From the NCBI GenBank assembly GCA_000149265.1, contig CH002592.1:180049-244048 (forward strand): a stretch of DNA of 64,000 nt. Direction: 5' to 3'. Position 1 is the stretch's first letter. Each line of letters begins with the position of its first letter. The DNA comes from Ciona savignyi. Lineage: Eukaryota; Chordata; Ascidiacea; Phlebobranchia; Cionidae. This document shows, piece by piece, positions 10,218 to 20,992 of the stretch. The notes under the pieces were generated by a model. That model saw only the letters and a program-made list of their open reading frames with translations, was not told the origin of the DNA and made no database searches. Made by a program: the position numbers and the translations under genes.

Positions 10218-11808
10218 CATAGGCGGCGTTGTTTTGAAATCCCAGGGTGGGCAGTAATGTCTTTCGTAAAAAAAATTTTGAGAAATACTTATCTACGTAA
10301 AATGGGGGCAACACAAACCGGCTATAATAGACGATTGTCCGTACAAATATTGGTTCTATATCGCTATCGCAATTCAAACGAGCAGACCTGAATGCGAGTA
10401 GATAAAAGCGAAGCGGTAATTGTTATACGCGTCACTTTCGTGATCGCGTAATTAGGTTAGATAGCGTTATGTTAAAATTTTCCTAGGAGATATTCGAGCT
10501 AATATAAAGTTTTATTTTTTAAGCCATTAACAATTCGTTTTGATTATATTTGCATTTGATCGTTTCAATAAAATAGAGTTTTTGCAATATAAGCTTTTTG
10601 AAACTTGTAGTTCGTCGTATTATTTATTGTATTGCGTGATTATGATGGTCCAATTTTAACACAAAAAGAAAAAAATACACCATAATGGGTAATAGTAGGC
10701 AGTTAGGCACGTTCATTTTGCGAAAGATTATAGCCTAATATAAGACTTGTTTTAATGGATGCAAAATAAAACTTCGGTTATTTCTTAGCAATCGAATTGG
10801 AGGGAAAACTACAAATTGCTAATTCCAAAACATAACTTTCTTATTTGTTCCTCGTTGCGGTTACGGCGCATCAGAAAAGAGAAGGGCTTTCTGTCTTTTT
10901 TGTTGATGCGTGCGAATCACGGCCTCTACGATTAGCATAAGAGAAAGGCAGATCACGTTGTATTACCGATCGAAGGCATTGGGGCGCTAACAGAAAGGCT
11001 TTACATATTCCAACCTACAGTGATTTTCTATCTCGGATTTATGAATATTTAAAACTTTACATGAGTCTGTTACTTCATAGACAATCGAGATATTCAACCG
11101 CGCTTTGTTCGCATTACCGTAGCAACCTTAAGTCGGCCTGAATGATAAATATGCATGATTGCATGGTCGTATTCCGGTACGCTAAACAAACTGCGTGTGG
11201 TGATTGCCCGTGTTATAACGCTTCTTACGTTTTAACACAATGGGAACAAACAAAAAACTGATAATATGCTGGTTTGCCTTATTTATATGTTGTCTACGCT
11301 ACCGTATAATAATATGGATCGGTGGTTTTATATAAAAAGGGGTGTATCCTGCCACAGCAAGAAAGCGTGATTAACTTTTGACCGCAGTTTCGTTGACTTT
11401 CTGCCAAATTACGAGAGTGCACAGACCGTTGAAGGGACGATATTATAAACAAGATACACACGCCCTTTCTCCTCCCCTTTGCGCGTGTGAGACTTCACGA
11501 AAAGCAAACGTTAGCATATACGTAAACGTTGGTGTGTGGCACGTTTTGAACGAAAGTAGTTCGCTCATCCAAATTGCACTCCACACTCCCATACTTAATC
11601 ATTGTTATTCAATTGCGTTGACCAGCTGATCGGTGATAGGTAGAGGGAGTATGACACATTAATCGAATAGCGCATGAACATAAAACCTTTTTCAACTTTT
11701 ATTCACTTTTAACATAGCATTTAAAATACATAAGTGGGTGATTTAAAGAGGTGGCCGATTTTTCAGGGGTGGCCGGCCCACCCTGCCACCCCACTAACGC
11801 CGCCACTG
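10218..11808. mobile_element. Non-autonomous hAT-type transposon, 1.59 kb
   Basis: An exact 8-bp target duplication 'catgggac' (10210-10217 and 11809-11816) flanks an element whose ends are CATAGGCGGCGTT and the inverse of CAGTGGCGGCGTT, typical of hAT terminal repeats. Further inverted similarity (CAGGGTGGGC) follows. The empty site is visible in the proximal cassette at about 4861-4870 (catgagac). No transposase frame is present inside, so it is non-autonomous. It lies in the intron between exons s and b. Confidence 0.85.
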
Positions 11809-11927
11809 CATGGGACAATATGAGATTAATCGGGATAAATTGGGAGATTTAGAAATGAGTGCAATCTCTCCACCAGGTTGGTAAACGTCTTTGATATGAT
11901 TTACAAATCAAACACAGATGTACTTAC

Positions 11928-11975
11928 TTCTGGTTTATCATCATCATAATCTGCTTGCAACGATAACCTCGTGAT
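11928..11975 (-). CDS. NLR gene, micro-exon s (distal cassette)
   Basis: A 48-nt phase-0 micro-exon, acceptor ATTTCAG|ATC and donor GAA|GTAAGT. It encodes ITRLSLQADYDDDKPE. It has the same strand motif as the other copies but a longer acidic loop than the proximal copy. Confidence 0.75.
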
Positions 11976-12187
11976 CTGAAATTAAAATGTGAGGATAATT
12001 TGATATTTAACAACAAAAAACAAAGTATTAATTCCATTCAATTTTTATGTTAATGTAAAATAATATAAATGATATTTTAATTCAATGAATAATACTTACA
12101 TATAAACCTGAAACCAACCATACAACAAACTAATTCATGATATTAAATAATACATCATGACATATTGAAAGCCACATTTTATCCCAC

Positions 12188-12343
12188 CTTCCCAGGTTTA
12201 AGTTGAAGAAGTCGTTTCAGATCATCAGCTTTATCATATTCATACAATGTCCAAGTCTTCACATATTGAGCACCGTCCTGTTCACCCCATCCATTATGTT
12301 TCTCACCTTTCCAATCTATACTATTTTCGTCTACAACCAAGTC
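12188..12343 (-). CDS. NLR gene, exon X (distal cassette), long form
   Basis: A 52-codon phase-0 exon, acceptor TTTCCTCAG and donor AAG|GTGGGA. It starts DLVVDENSID, has WGEQDGAQYVKTW and ends KRLLQLKPGK. It is nine codons longer than the other two X exons; the extra residues fall before the WGEQ segment. No named domain is recognised. Confidence 0.75.
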
Positions 12344-12875
12344 CTGAGGAAATATATTCAAAGTTAAAAAGCAGAAATACATTGAATAAATCTGCATATA
12401 TATGGAAAAACCCAATTCCAATGAATATTTAAATTGGCAATTCGATAAAATCGTTTTCAATCTTTATGTTTGTTTATTAACTTTTTTTTAATTTTTAAAC
12501 TTAAAAGTTGTTTAAATGTTTGAGTTTTATTATTGTATAACATATGTATATATTGGAAATGTGGTAGAATGTAGCAGATTGAGGCAGTTGTGTACAAAGT
12601 TATCAGAGAACCAACTTAGAATGCACATACCGCACATTTTATAAATATAGACAACAGTATTTGCAATACACAAGAATTATGTTCCCATTTAAATTTATAT
12701 CTGCGCCAATATGCAATCCCCGATCAGTGGTCTACAAGAGCTTTTCAATATAAATTCTTTGTCATATTGCTACCATTGTTACAAGTTATGTTATATCTGC
12801 CTCGTGTAAGATTGATATATTTTAGGCGACAATTTGTTGAAATTTCAACCCAGTGCTGTGTTACTACGGGGATGA

Positions 12876-13164
12876 TAGGATAGAATATTCATCTTTATCC
12901 CCGTGAATGGGAAAACCAAGGGGGTTAACGCACGTGCAATCGTCAGATCACCTCGTGCCCATCGTCGGGTTACCGGAGCTATTACAGTGTGTTGTGTATG
13001 ATAGACACATTCCTTCAATTTGGTAGAACCCATTATTCCGCTGGGTTCAGGCAATGTCCGTAAAGTGCATTGCCCAAGGACACAACCGATTAGCTAGCAA
13101 CCAGTTTCGCACCTGCAACCTTTCGATTGAAAGGCGACGCACTTAACCATTAGACCAACCGGCC
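12876..13164 (-). mobile_element. tRNA-derived SINE with visible empty site
   Basis: A full SINE flanked by a short direct repeat GGATGA (12870-12875 and 13165-13170). Read on the minus strand it starts with the tRNA-like head (A box 'tggtctaatggttaag', B box 'ggttgcaggtgcgaaac') and ends in a (CCTAT)n-type tail. The proximal cassette has the uninterrupted site 'cacggggatgaatatgaatt' near 5840-5860. Confidence 0.88.
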
Positions 13165-13829
13165 GGATGAATATGAATTGTTATAAATAGCCCAGCAGAA
13201 TATCGCAAAGCAACCCAAATTTCCATGTAAACTGACTTCAGACAGAAAATGTTATCTAATTATGTGTAGATGTGCACCAATCTGTAGAAATTTCATTCAA
13301 AACTAATAATTGTCAGATACTGTTTATCAACATGTAAGTTATAGCATGGTGTCACGATTTGATTCGAGCTCCCGTTTTCCGGGAATTTGTGGTCTTCCCA
13401 GAGTTGAAGATACAGAGGGTTTGTAAAACGTAACACAATCTGTTTATATCCATTTCTCAATGTAAGTCTTGGACAATTTCGGCAAGTTTTATTAGCTTGA
13501 AATTTAATGTGTAATTTTTCATCAAGTTGTTCAGTTTGTTGTAAAATATCTTAAACAAATCACTGTGGAAACTATTTATCTCGTAGTTAGGTTGCTGTAA
13601 GCCTAAAAAACAAAAGGCCACCTTTTGGGCCACCAAAAATAAAATGGTGGGTGATCTATTCTAGGACTTCTTAAACTTTAAAGTTAGCGATCACTTTCAA
13701 TTTATTATTTTTTTCTGAAAATCTTTTTTACGTTTAAAATTTAAATTTATTGACCTACAGTTTGGGAAGCCATGATTCAGGCGGTTTAGTGACTTATCTG
13801 TATGATGCCCAGTGAATTAATAGGAGAGG

Positions 13830-14090
13830 TTATTCATGTTTATCCCTGAGGATGGGAAAATACAAGGGATATTACCTCGCGCCAGTTGTTGTGTTATCGG
13901 AAATGTTAAAGTGTGTTATGTCTAAATGAGACGTTAATTCAATTTGGTTGAACCCAATAATCCACTGAGTTCACATGATGTATGCAATGTGATGGTCAAA
14001 AGAAAAAACAAATAAGTAGTGACTAATTTTGAACCTTCCACCATTCAGCCGAAACGCGACGCAATAAATCACCAAGATATTCAACCGAAC
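13830..14090 (-). mobile_element. Old SINE copy
   Basis: Diverged minus-strand SINE: tail end 'attcatgtttatccctgag', 'acctcgcgcc', 'ggttgaacccaataatccac', and a degraded tRNA-like head near 14040-14090. The matching remnant in the proximal cassette is 6395-6560. Confidence 0.55.
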
Positions 14091-14304
14091 TAAGTATTTC
14101 CATTTAAAAAAGATGTATAAATAATGTTTAATAATTTCGAATTGATTCTTAGCATCGTTAAACTTAGCTCAGTTGTTTAGATGGTTGGCTTAGAGATGGT
14201 GAACAGAGATATTAGACGAATGGTTATCGGTAGTAATCGGCTGTTAGCAACAAGTCAGTTAAAAGATATTTAATCTAAAAATAAAGAAAGTTAAGCTGAC
14301 TTAC

Positions 14305-14466
14305 TTGAGGTTTGGGAAGTTGTTGAACAGCTTCACGTAAGATGATGCGACTTTGTACGGGTATATGCGGCTCATCAATTCGTAATTTGCCGATGTTGCG
14401 CAGACAATCGCCCAAAGCATTTGCTCCATCTTCATCGAGGTAAGAATATATAATATACAAGTCAAT
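14305..14466 (-). CDS. NLR gene, LRR exon type a (distal cassette)
   Basis: A 54-codon phase-0 exon, acceptor TTGTTTCGCAG and donor CAA|GTAAGT. It encodes IDLYIIYSYL, then GANALGDCLRNIGKL, strand LRIDEPH and helix IILREAVQQLPKPQ. It pairs with 6775-6936. Most differences lie in the first 14 residues, and the intron on the donor side is conserved. It is the most 5' exon of the duplicated cassette series in this window. Confidence 0.75.
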
Positions 14467-15187
14467 CTGCGAAACAAACCATGTAAACTTTATATACAGT
14501 CCATTTCCATGTAGCAGCTATAAAACAAGTAAAGTCTCAATATGACAACTGGGGTATAACAGGTTATACCATATCATTTACGTATACCTAGCTCAAGCCT
14601 CAAACTGAGTATGCTTCGATATTTCTCTCAAAGTATCTAAGACTTCTACATGCCTATAGTAAATACTTTAGTGTAAATCAGACATGTTTCACAGTGTATT
14701 AAACAGGGTCAATGAAATAGCGGAATTAGCTCTGGGCACTGGAGTAATGAGATTCTATGGTCTAAATTCCTGGCCCTGGAGCTGCCGTGGACCCGCCCAC
14801 ACTAATAAAAAAATGGTCGATGAATAATATATGCCTCTGGTTGTTACACTATTGCGGAGACAACTCAAATAGGATTGATTTTCCACATGAATTGGTTCTA
14901 TATCAGACTATCAGTGCTTCGCATTTTTTTTTCCGAAGCACATTTAGAAATAAATTGATATTGTAGGTAAATATCAAACACAGTATCATTAATTAAATGC
15001 GAAAATTGCACTTGTTTTGATAACCACAATCACTGAGTGTTTGGCTTAGTCTTCGAAATAGCAAAAGTTCATTCAGGCATGACGGAAACTTTCGATTATT
15101 ATGTCAGAAAATATCAATCATTTGATATTATATTATAAAGTATATATAAAGAAGAATAATAAAGTTTAACCTAGATGATGGGGAGAA
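14467..15187. other. Intronic or intergenic, no feature seen
   Basis: No coding signal. Unlike the sequence upstream of the proximal a exon, so it marks the outer edge of the cassette duplication. A GC-richer patch at 14700-14800 may be old transposon debris. Confidence 0.4.
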
Positions 15188-15331
15188 ACTTCAATATATG
15201 TATATGCACTAGAAACTTCAATATATGTATATGTACTAGAAACATCAATACATGTATATGCACTAGAAACTTCAATATGTGTGTATGCACTAGAAACTTT
15301 AATATATGTATATGCACTAGAAACTTCAATA
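15188..15331. repeat. 27-bp minisatellite, short array (~5 units)
   Basis: Tandem units of 'atgcactagaaacttcaa' plus 'tatatgtat' (27 bp), the same family as 17585-19427 and 19697-19880. It ends abruptly at 'cttcaataccccatagcg'. Confidence 0.9.
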
Positions 15332-16060
15332 CCCCATAGCGATCCTGGCGGGGAGGTGACCCCCCCATACGCAAATTCAACATTAATAATTTATAATGTT
15401 AAATTTTTAATCTTTAACTTATATTGTTTTCGTTTAGTTGTCAATAAAATCTCTGATAATCTACTAAAGCAGTTGCTCTGATACCTGTCATTTGGAATTT
15501 AATCGGCGGCTATCAGACCGCGCCGATTTTATCTATCTGGCTCTTTGATGACAAAACAAGATAATAAATTTGGCGCGAATCCTCGACCAAGTGTGTTTAC
15601 CGCCATTTTTATTATTTTTTTATTTGATGATCGGCAGCTTAAAGAATTTTCTGTTATTAACCAATAGGATGGGAAATTCCTTTTAATCCCCGGGGTGTGA
15701 AAACGGTGCGCGCGTTAGAACATGGACATTCGTCAGAATACCTCGCGCACACAATCAATCCACAACATACATGCTTAATGGGCGGACATAACACTCGAGT
15801 AGCGGGACCATGCAACCCTTGGAATTTGGAAGCTAAAATTTAATAATTAAAAAAAACTTTTGCGATCGTTTTAAATATTTTTGACAACTCGATGACTTTT
15901 ACGTTAGTCTACTTGTTATAACTGTTGCCGCGTTCATTATTTTTTCGAAAGGTTACTTTACCGACCACGTTTAATTTGGCGTAAATGCAACGCATCGTGT
16001 GCCAGCAACAAAACAGGTACAGATAAGCATAGTTAGTTAATAAACTTAAATTTTACAAAG
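15332..16060. other. Unique sequence between minisatellites with a degenerate SINE
   Basis: About 15660-15760 weakly follows the minus-strand SINE pattern ('gatgggaaattcc', 'atccccgg', 'gacattcgtcagaatacctcgcgc'). The rest shows no coding signal. Together with 16265-17580 it separates two blocks of the same 27-bp repeat and may be an insertion into one original array. Confidence 0.4.
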
Positions 16061-16264
16061 CACCATTCACACGTCGATTGTTCGATTGTCTACGTAATAT
16101 AAGCAACCATTCACACGTCGATTGTTTGATTGTCGACGTAATATAAGCAACCATTCACACGTCGATTGTTTGATTGTCGACGTAATATAAGCAACCATTC
16201 ACACGTCGATTGTTTGATTGTCGACGTAATATAAGTAACCATTTACAAGCTGATTGTTTGATTT
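16061..16264. repeat. 44-bp tandem repeat, ~4.6 units, hairpin-forming
   Basis: The unit starts 'caaccattcacacgtcgatt' and ends 'gacgtaatataag'. Unit starts fall at 16061 (first unit one base shorter), 16104, 16148, 16192 and 16236 (decayed). The complete units can form a stem with arms ACGTCGA and TCGACGT around a short loop. No gaps or variable spacers are present, so it is not CRISPR-like. Confidence 0.88.
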
Positions 16265-17584
16265 TAACTCAATATTACGTATTACAACCAAAGTTTTACT
16301 ACTTATTTAAACGTGAACGTTTAAAAACTCTAAAGCATCGTATAAAAAAAAAAAATAACCTAACCTATTACACCCGATAATAAATATTAATAGAACAAAT
16401 TGCACAACAGTCCTTTTAAACCAATTTTTAGAAATATTTATATTTAGAAATAAGAACCTTGACTAAATTACGCTTTTCTCGAAATGTTTCCATTATAGAC
16501 AGTACGCAACCGCATTTCGTGGGCGGTATTTGTTCCTTTGATCGGCTGATTTTCGAAGAGTGCAGATCAGGGTTGACCTTTTAAGGGCATGTAAATAATT
16601 GTGACGCAACTTGCTAAAGATAGAGGGAGAAAGCGGAAAAGCAACATATTTTAATTATTTTAACCCACAGCAACCTAAGCGTGTATTCCATTCTAATTCA
16701 GACATTTTTTTCATTGGGCGTAAATGAATTTAATTGCTCGGACTAGATTCAGCGGTTTCAAGTCGATCTGATAAACGGAAATATCGGTAATATCAAATAA
16801 TAAACACACTGCAATAAGTTTGAGGTACGGTAACCATACTGTGCGGACGCGAAGAAGAGAAGCCTTATTGATAGTGAGATGACAATATATTGGTTTAAAA
16901 AGCTGTTACAAACACTGCTGCATTCGTGAATGGTAGCCTAATGTTGTTGCGTTCAGTACAAATTTTAACAAAAAGTACTGTTTATTTAGTTTCCTATGGT
17001 AAGCAAACTTTTGCTACATTCTGTTTGATAAGATAAGAACTAACACATATAATCTTCGTTTCGGTAACTACGTTTATAGTAAGAAGTTTTGCGCGAGTGT
17101 GCGCCTATAGGAAAAGTATTTCATGCGAAGTAGTTTGATTAAAGTGAGCTTGTTAGATAATAGCAACAATTAATTATTTCTTTATCGCTTGTATTGTTGA
17201 CAGCGCAGCATCAATCGAGCCGATAGGATTAAAGGACATTCGCCGCCACGAGAAACCGCAGCGTGAAGTTGGGCTATCGGGGAGATTTTATTCATATTAT
17301 GACGAAAGCGTTGTTAAGCTTAATCGTCTTGTTAGGCTGCGTTAGTAGGCCTTCCAACAAGTATTTCGGTTTTATTTAGTGGAATCGGTTTTATTTAGTG
17401 GAATAAACAAAAATCCAGTTAATCTAAGCTAATATATTTTGGACAAACAACTCCCAGCTAAAAAACGATACATTTGCAGCCTTAGTTTAATTAGAGAAAA
17501 TGTTTATTTCAATATGACGCACGCTAGAATAGATGACGTCATAGTTCTTCTGACCTCCCCATACAAAATAAAAAGTCGGCGCGT
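16265..17584. other. No gene seen
   Basis: AT-rich sequence without a persuasive open frame, RNA gene or transposon end. The 27-bp array restarts at 17585. Confidence 0.4.
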
Positions 17585-19427
17585 ATGTGCACTAGAAACT
17601 TCAATATATCTATATGCACTAGAAACTTCAATATATGTATATGCACTAGAAACTTCAATATATGTATATGCACTAGAAACTTCAATATATGTATATGCAC
17701 TAGAAACTTCAATATATGCATATGCACTAGAAACTTCAATATATGTATATTGTATTTTGTATATGCACTAAAAACTTCAATATATGTATATGCACTAGAA
17801 ACTTTAATATATGTATATGCACTAGAAACTTCAATATATGTATATGCACTAGAAACTTTAATATATGTATATGCACTAGAAACTTCAATATAAGTGTATA
17901 TACTAGAAACTTCAATACATGTATATGCACTAGAAACTTCAATATATGCATATGCACTAGAAACTTCAATATATGTATATTGTATTTTGTATATGCACTA
18001 AAAACTTCAATATATGTATATGCACTAGAAACTTTAATATATGTATATGCACTAGAAACTTCAATATATGTATATGCACTAGAAACTTTAATATATGTAT
18101 ATGCACTAGAAACTTTAATATATGTATATGCACTAGAAACTTCAATATATGTATATGCACTAGAAACTTTAATATATGTATATGCACTAGAAACTTCAAT
18201 ACAAGTGTATATACTAGAAACTTCAATACATGTATATGCACTAGAAACTTCAATATATGTATAAGCACTAGAAACTTCAATATATGTATATTGTATTTTG
18301 TATATGCACTAAAAACTTCAATATATGTATATGCACTAGAAACTTTAATATATGTATATGCACTAGAAACTTCAATATATGTATATGCACTAGAAACTTC
18401 AATATATGTATATGCACTAAAAACTTCAATATATGTATATGCACTAGAAACTTTAATATATGTATATGCACTAGAAACTTTAATATATGTATATGCACTA
18501 GAAACTTTAATATATGTATATGCACTAGAAACTTCAATATATGTATATGCACTAGAAACTTCAATATATGCATATGCACTAGAAACTTCAATATATGTAT
18601 ATTGTATTTTGTATATGCACTAAAAACTTCAATATATGTATATGCACTAGAAACTTTAATATATGTATATGCACTAGAAACTTCCATATATGTATATGCA
18701 CTAGAAACTTCAATATATGTATATGCACTATAAACTTCAATATATGTATATGCACTAGAAACTTCAATATAAGTGTATATACTAGGAACTTCAATACATG
18801 TATATGCACTAGAAACTTTAATATATGTATATGCACTAGAAACTTCAATATATGTATATGCACTAGAAACTTCAATATATGCATATGCACTAGAAACTTC
18901 AATATATGTATATGCACTAGAAACTTTAATATATGTATAATGTATATGCACTAGAAACTTCAATGTACGTATATGCACTAGAAACTTCAATATATGTATA
19001 TGCACTAGAAACTTCAATATATGTATATGCACTAGAAACTTCAATATATATGTATATGCACTAGAAACTTCAATATATGTATATGCACTAGAAACTTCAA
19101 TATATGTATATGCACTAAAAACTTTAATATATGTATATGCACTAAAAACTTCAATATATGTATATGCACTAGAAACTTCAATATATGTATATGCACTAGA
19201 AACTTTAATATATGTATATGCACTAGAAACTTCTATATATGTATATGCACTAGAAACTTCAATATATGTATATGCACTAGAAACTTCAATATATGTATAT
19301 GCACTAGAAACTTCAATATATGTATATGTACTAGAAACTTCAATATATGTATATGCACTAGAAACTTCAATATATGTATATGCACTAGAAACTTCTATAT
19401 ATGTATATGCACTAGAAACTTCAATTT
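17585..19427. repeat. 27-bp minisatellite array, ~68 units, with higher-order structure
   Basis: Units 'atgcactagaaacttcaa' plus 'tatatgtat'. Since 27 is a multiple of 3 and the unit has no stop in most frames, several overlapping artificial ORFs of up to 393 codons appear on both strands with 9-residue periodicity (such as YALETSIYV or HILKFLVHI). A marker 'tgtattttg' recurs at 17751, 17981, 18292 and 18603, spaced 230, 311 and 311 bp (8 or 11 units plus 14 bp). This shows that blocks of units were amplified together. Confidence 0.95.
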
Positions 19428-19696
19428 CGCCAAGCGCCAACAGTTTGCGTATCGCCACCGTGCCTTTTTCTTGTGTAGAGCCTTTGCGTATCGCCCAATG
19501 TGCCTTTTTCTTTAATTCTATTTATTTGTGACGTTGTTCTCTTTTTAATTTCCCGTTTTGTTGGCGCTTCTTGATTGGTTTATTTTGTCGATTACGTGTT
19601 TTCCTCGTTTTCCTATGTTGCCAATTTGTATGGAGCAGTTACAATACATGGTCAAGGAAAGAGGTTATCGAACCCTACTACGACAATTCGTTACAA

Positions 19697-19880
19697 TATG
19701 TATATGCACTAGAAATTTCAATATATGTATATGCACTAGAAACTTCAATATATGTATATGCACTAGAAACTTTAATATATGTATATGCACTAGAAACTTC
19801 AATATATGTATATGTACTAGAAACTTCAATATATGTATATGCACTAGAAACTTTAATATATGTATATGCACTAGAAACTT
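19697..19880. repeat. 27-bp minisatellite, short array (~7 units)
   Basis: The same unit as the large array, separated from it by about 270 bp of unrelated sequence containing two copies of 'tttgcgtatcgcc' with 'gtgcctttttctt'. Confidence 0.9.
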
Positions 19881-20160
19881 ACATGCACTAGAAAATACCG
19901 AGCAAGATATTCCTTATAATAAACGTATTCACTGATTAGCATGAAAATAAAGTAAGGCAAAGCATATGGCAAGGAAAACTACCAGTTTCATAAACACCAG
20001 CAATTATGGGTAAGCACTTAATGTACATCAAACTGAGGCTACAGCTGATCGACAATTGTGACGTCATACAGTAGCTTATGGGAACTCCTGATGTATTATG
20101 GGTAATTTTTTTCCTAGGAGAGAGTTGTTCATGCGAAACGACAAGTAACTTGTGGAAACG

Positions 20161-20195
20161 GAGATATATAAACAAATCTCTTGTTTATATATCTC
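20161..20195. repeat. Perfect hairpin inside the Mutator-like element
   Basis: GAGATATATAAACAA (20161-20175) and its exact inverse (20181-20195) around a 5-base loop. The function is unknown. Confidence 0.85.
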
Positions 20196-20516
20196 TGGTG
20201 GAAACACATGGTGTATTGTGGATTATATCTACCGGTATATATCTAGCGCGCTTCTGTATGAAGATTTTAAAACATTTCGAAATGTGATGGGTGCTAAACC
20301 AAATGCTGGCTATTCAGTGGTGTGCTTAGTCTATGCACTGCACACAATATTTATTCTATAAAACTGCACACACTATTTGCGTGAAAACTAACTCTAAGCC
20401 TGAACCCCAACCCTAACGCTAATCTCTACCTGAACACCAATTCTAACCCAATCAGTCAACCATGGGGTTATTGTGCATTGGTATTGATATAATACCGGTA
20501 TTAAATTTGCGGTAAC

Positions 20517-20724
20517 CTACCTCTAAATACTACAGGGTCGCTTGGATTGCATGGATCGCTTACTATACTTCGTAATTACAAAAGCTATAATATTAATGTT
20601 AGGGTTTGGGGTTAAAGTTAGTTCTGGGGTTGAGATTAGTGTTAGGGACAGGGTGAGAATTACTTTCCATAGCAATCTAAGTGAATCAAGCGCTCCAAGC
20701 GATCCCGTAGTATTTAGAGGCACC
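20517..20724. mobile_element. MITE, copy 1 (TIR with CCTCTAAATACT)
   Basis: Ends are 'ctacctctaaatactacagg' on the left and the inverse of 'ggtgcctctaaatactacgg' on the right. The interior ('gttctggggttgagattagt', 'tttccatagcaatctaagtg') is shared with copy 2 at 22046-22300. Non-coding. Confidence 0.75.
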
Positions 20725-20992
20725 CTTTAATTTGTGAATTTTCTGGATATTGATCAAGGAGATGCGGTTTTAAAATCATCTTTGCCGATATACAGTTTGA
20801 AAAGAAGAGAATCGGCCTAAAAAAAGAAAAAAAGATTTAAAAAAATTACGCACAACACACCAGGAGTTCCGACAAGCGACTCAGTGACGTCACAAATGTC
20901 GATCAGCTGTAGCCTCAGTTTGATGTACATTAAGTGCTTACCGCAATTATGGGCTTTATTGTGTTATCATCTCTATCAGATACGACTAGGGC

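Larger units (their letters stand above)
20009..20942. mobile_element. Mutator-like non-autonomous element (9-bp target duplication)
   Basis: Imperfect terminal inverted repeats of about 110 bp start GGTAAGCACTTAATG (left) and end in the inverse (right), sharing 'tacatcaaactgaggctac', 'agctgatcgaca' and 'ggaactcctg'. They are flanked by an exact 9-bp direct repeat 'gcaattatg' (20000-20008 and 20943-20951). Long terminal repeats with a 9-bp target duplication are characteristic of Mutator-like elements. No transposase frame is present. A MITE is nested at 20517-20724. Confidence 0.75.

Noticed and set aside
16061..16264. CRISPR-like regular repeat
   Set aside because: Units are contiguous with no unique spacers, and the window is clearly eukaryotic.
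17439..19458. Open frames with 9-residue repeats on both strands (up to 393 codons)
   Set aside because: The 27-bp minisatellite keeps several frames open because its length is a multiple of 3; no start context, splice sites or non-repeat domain.
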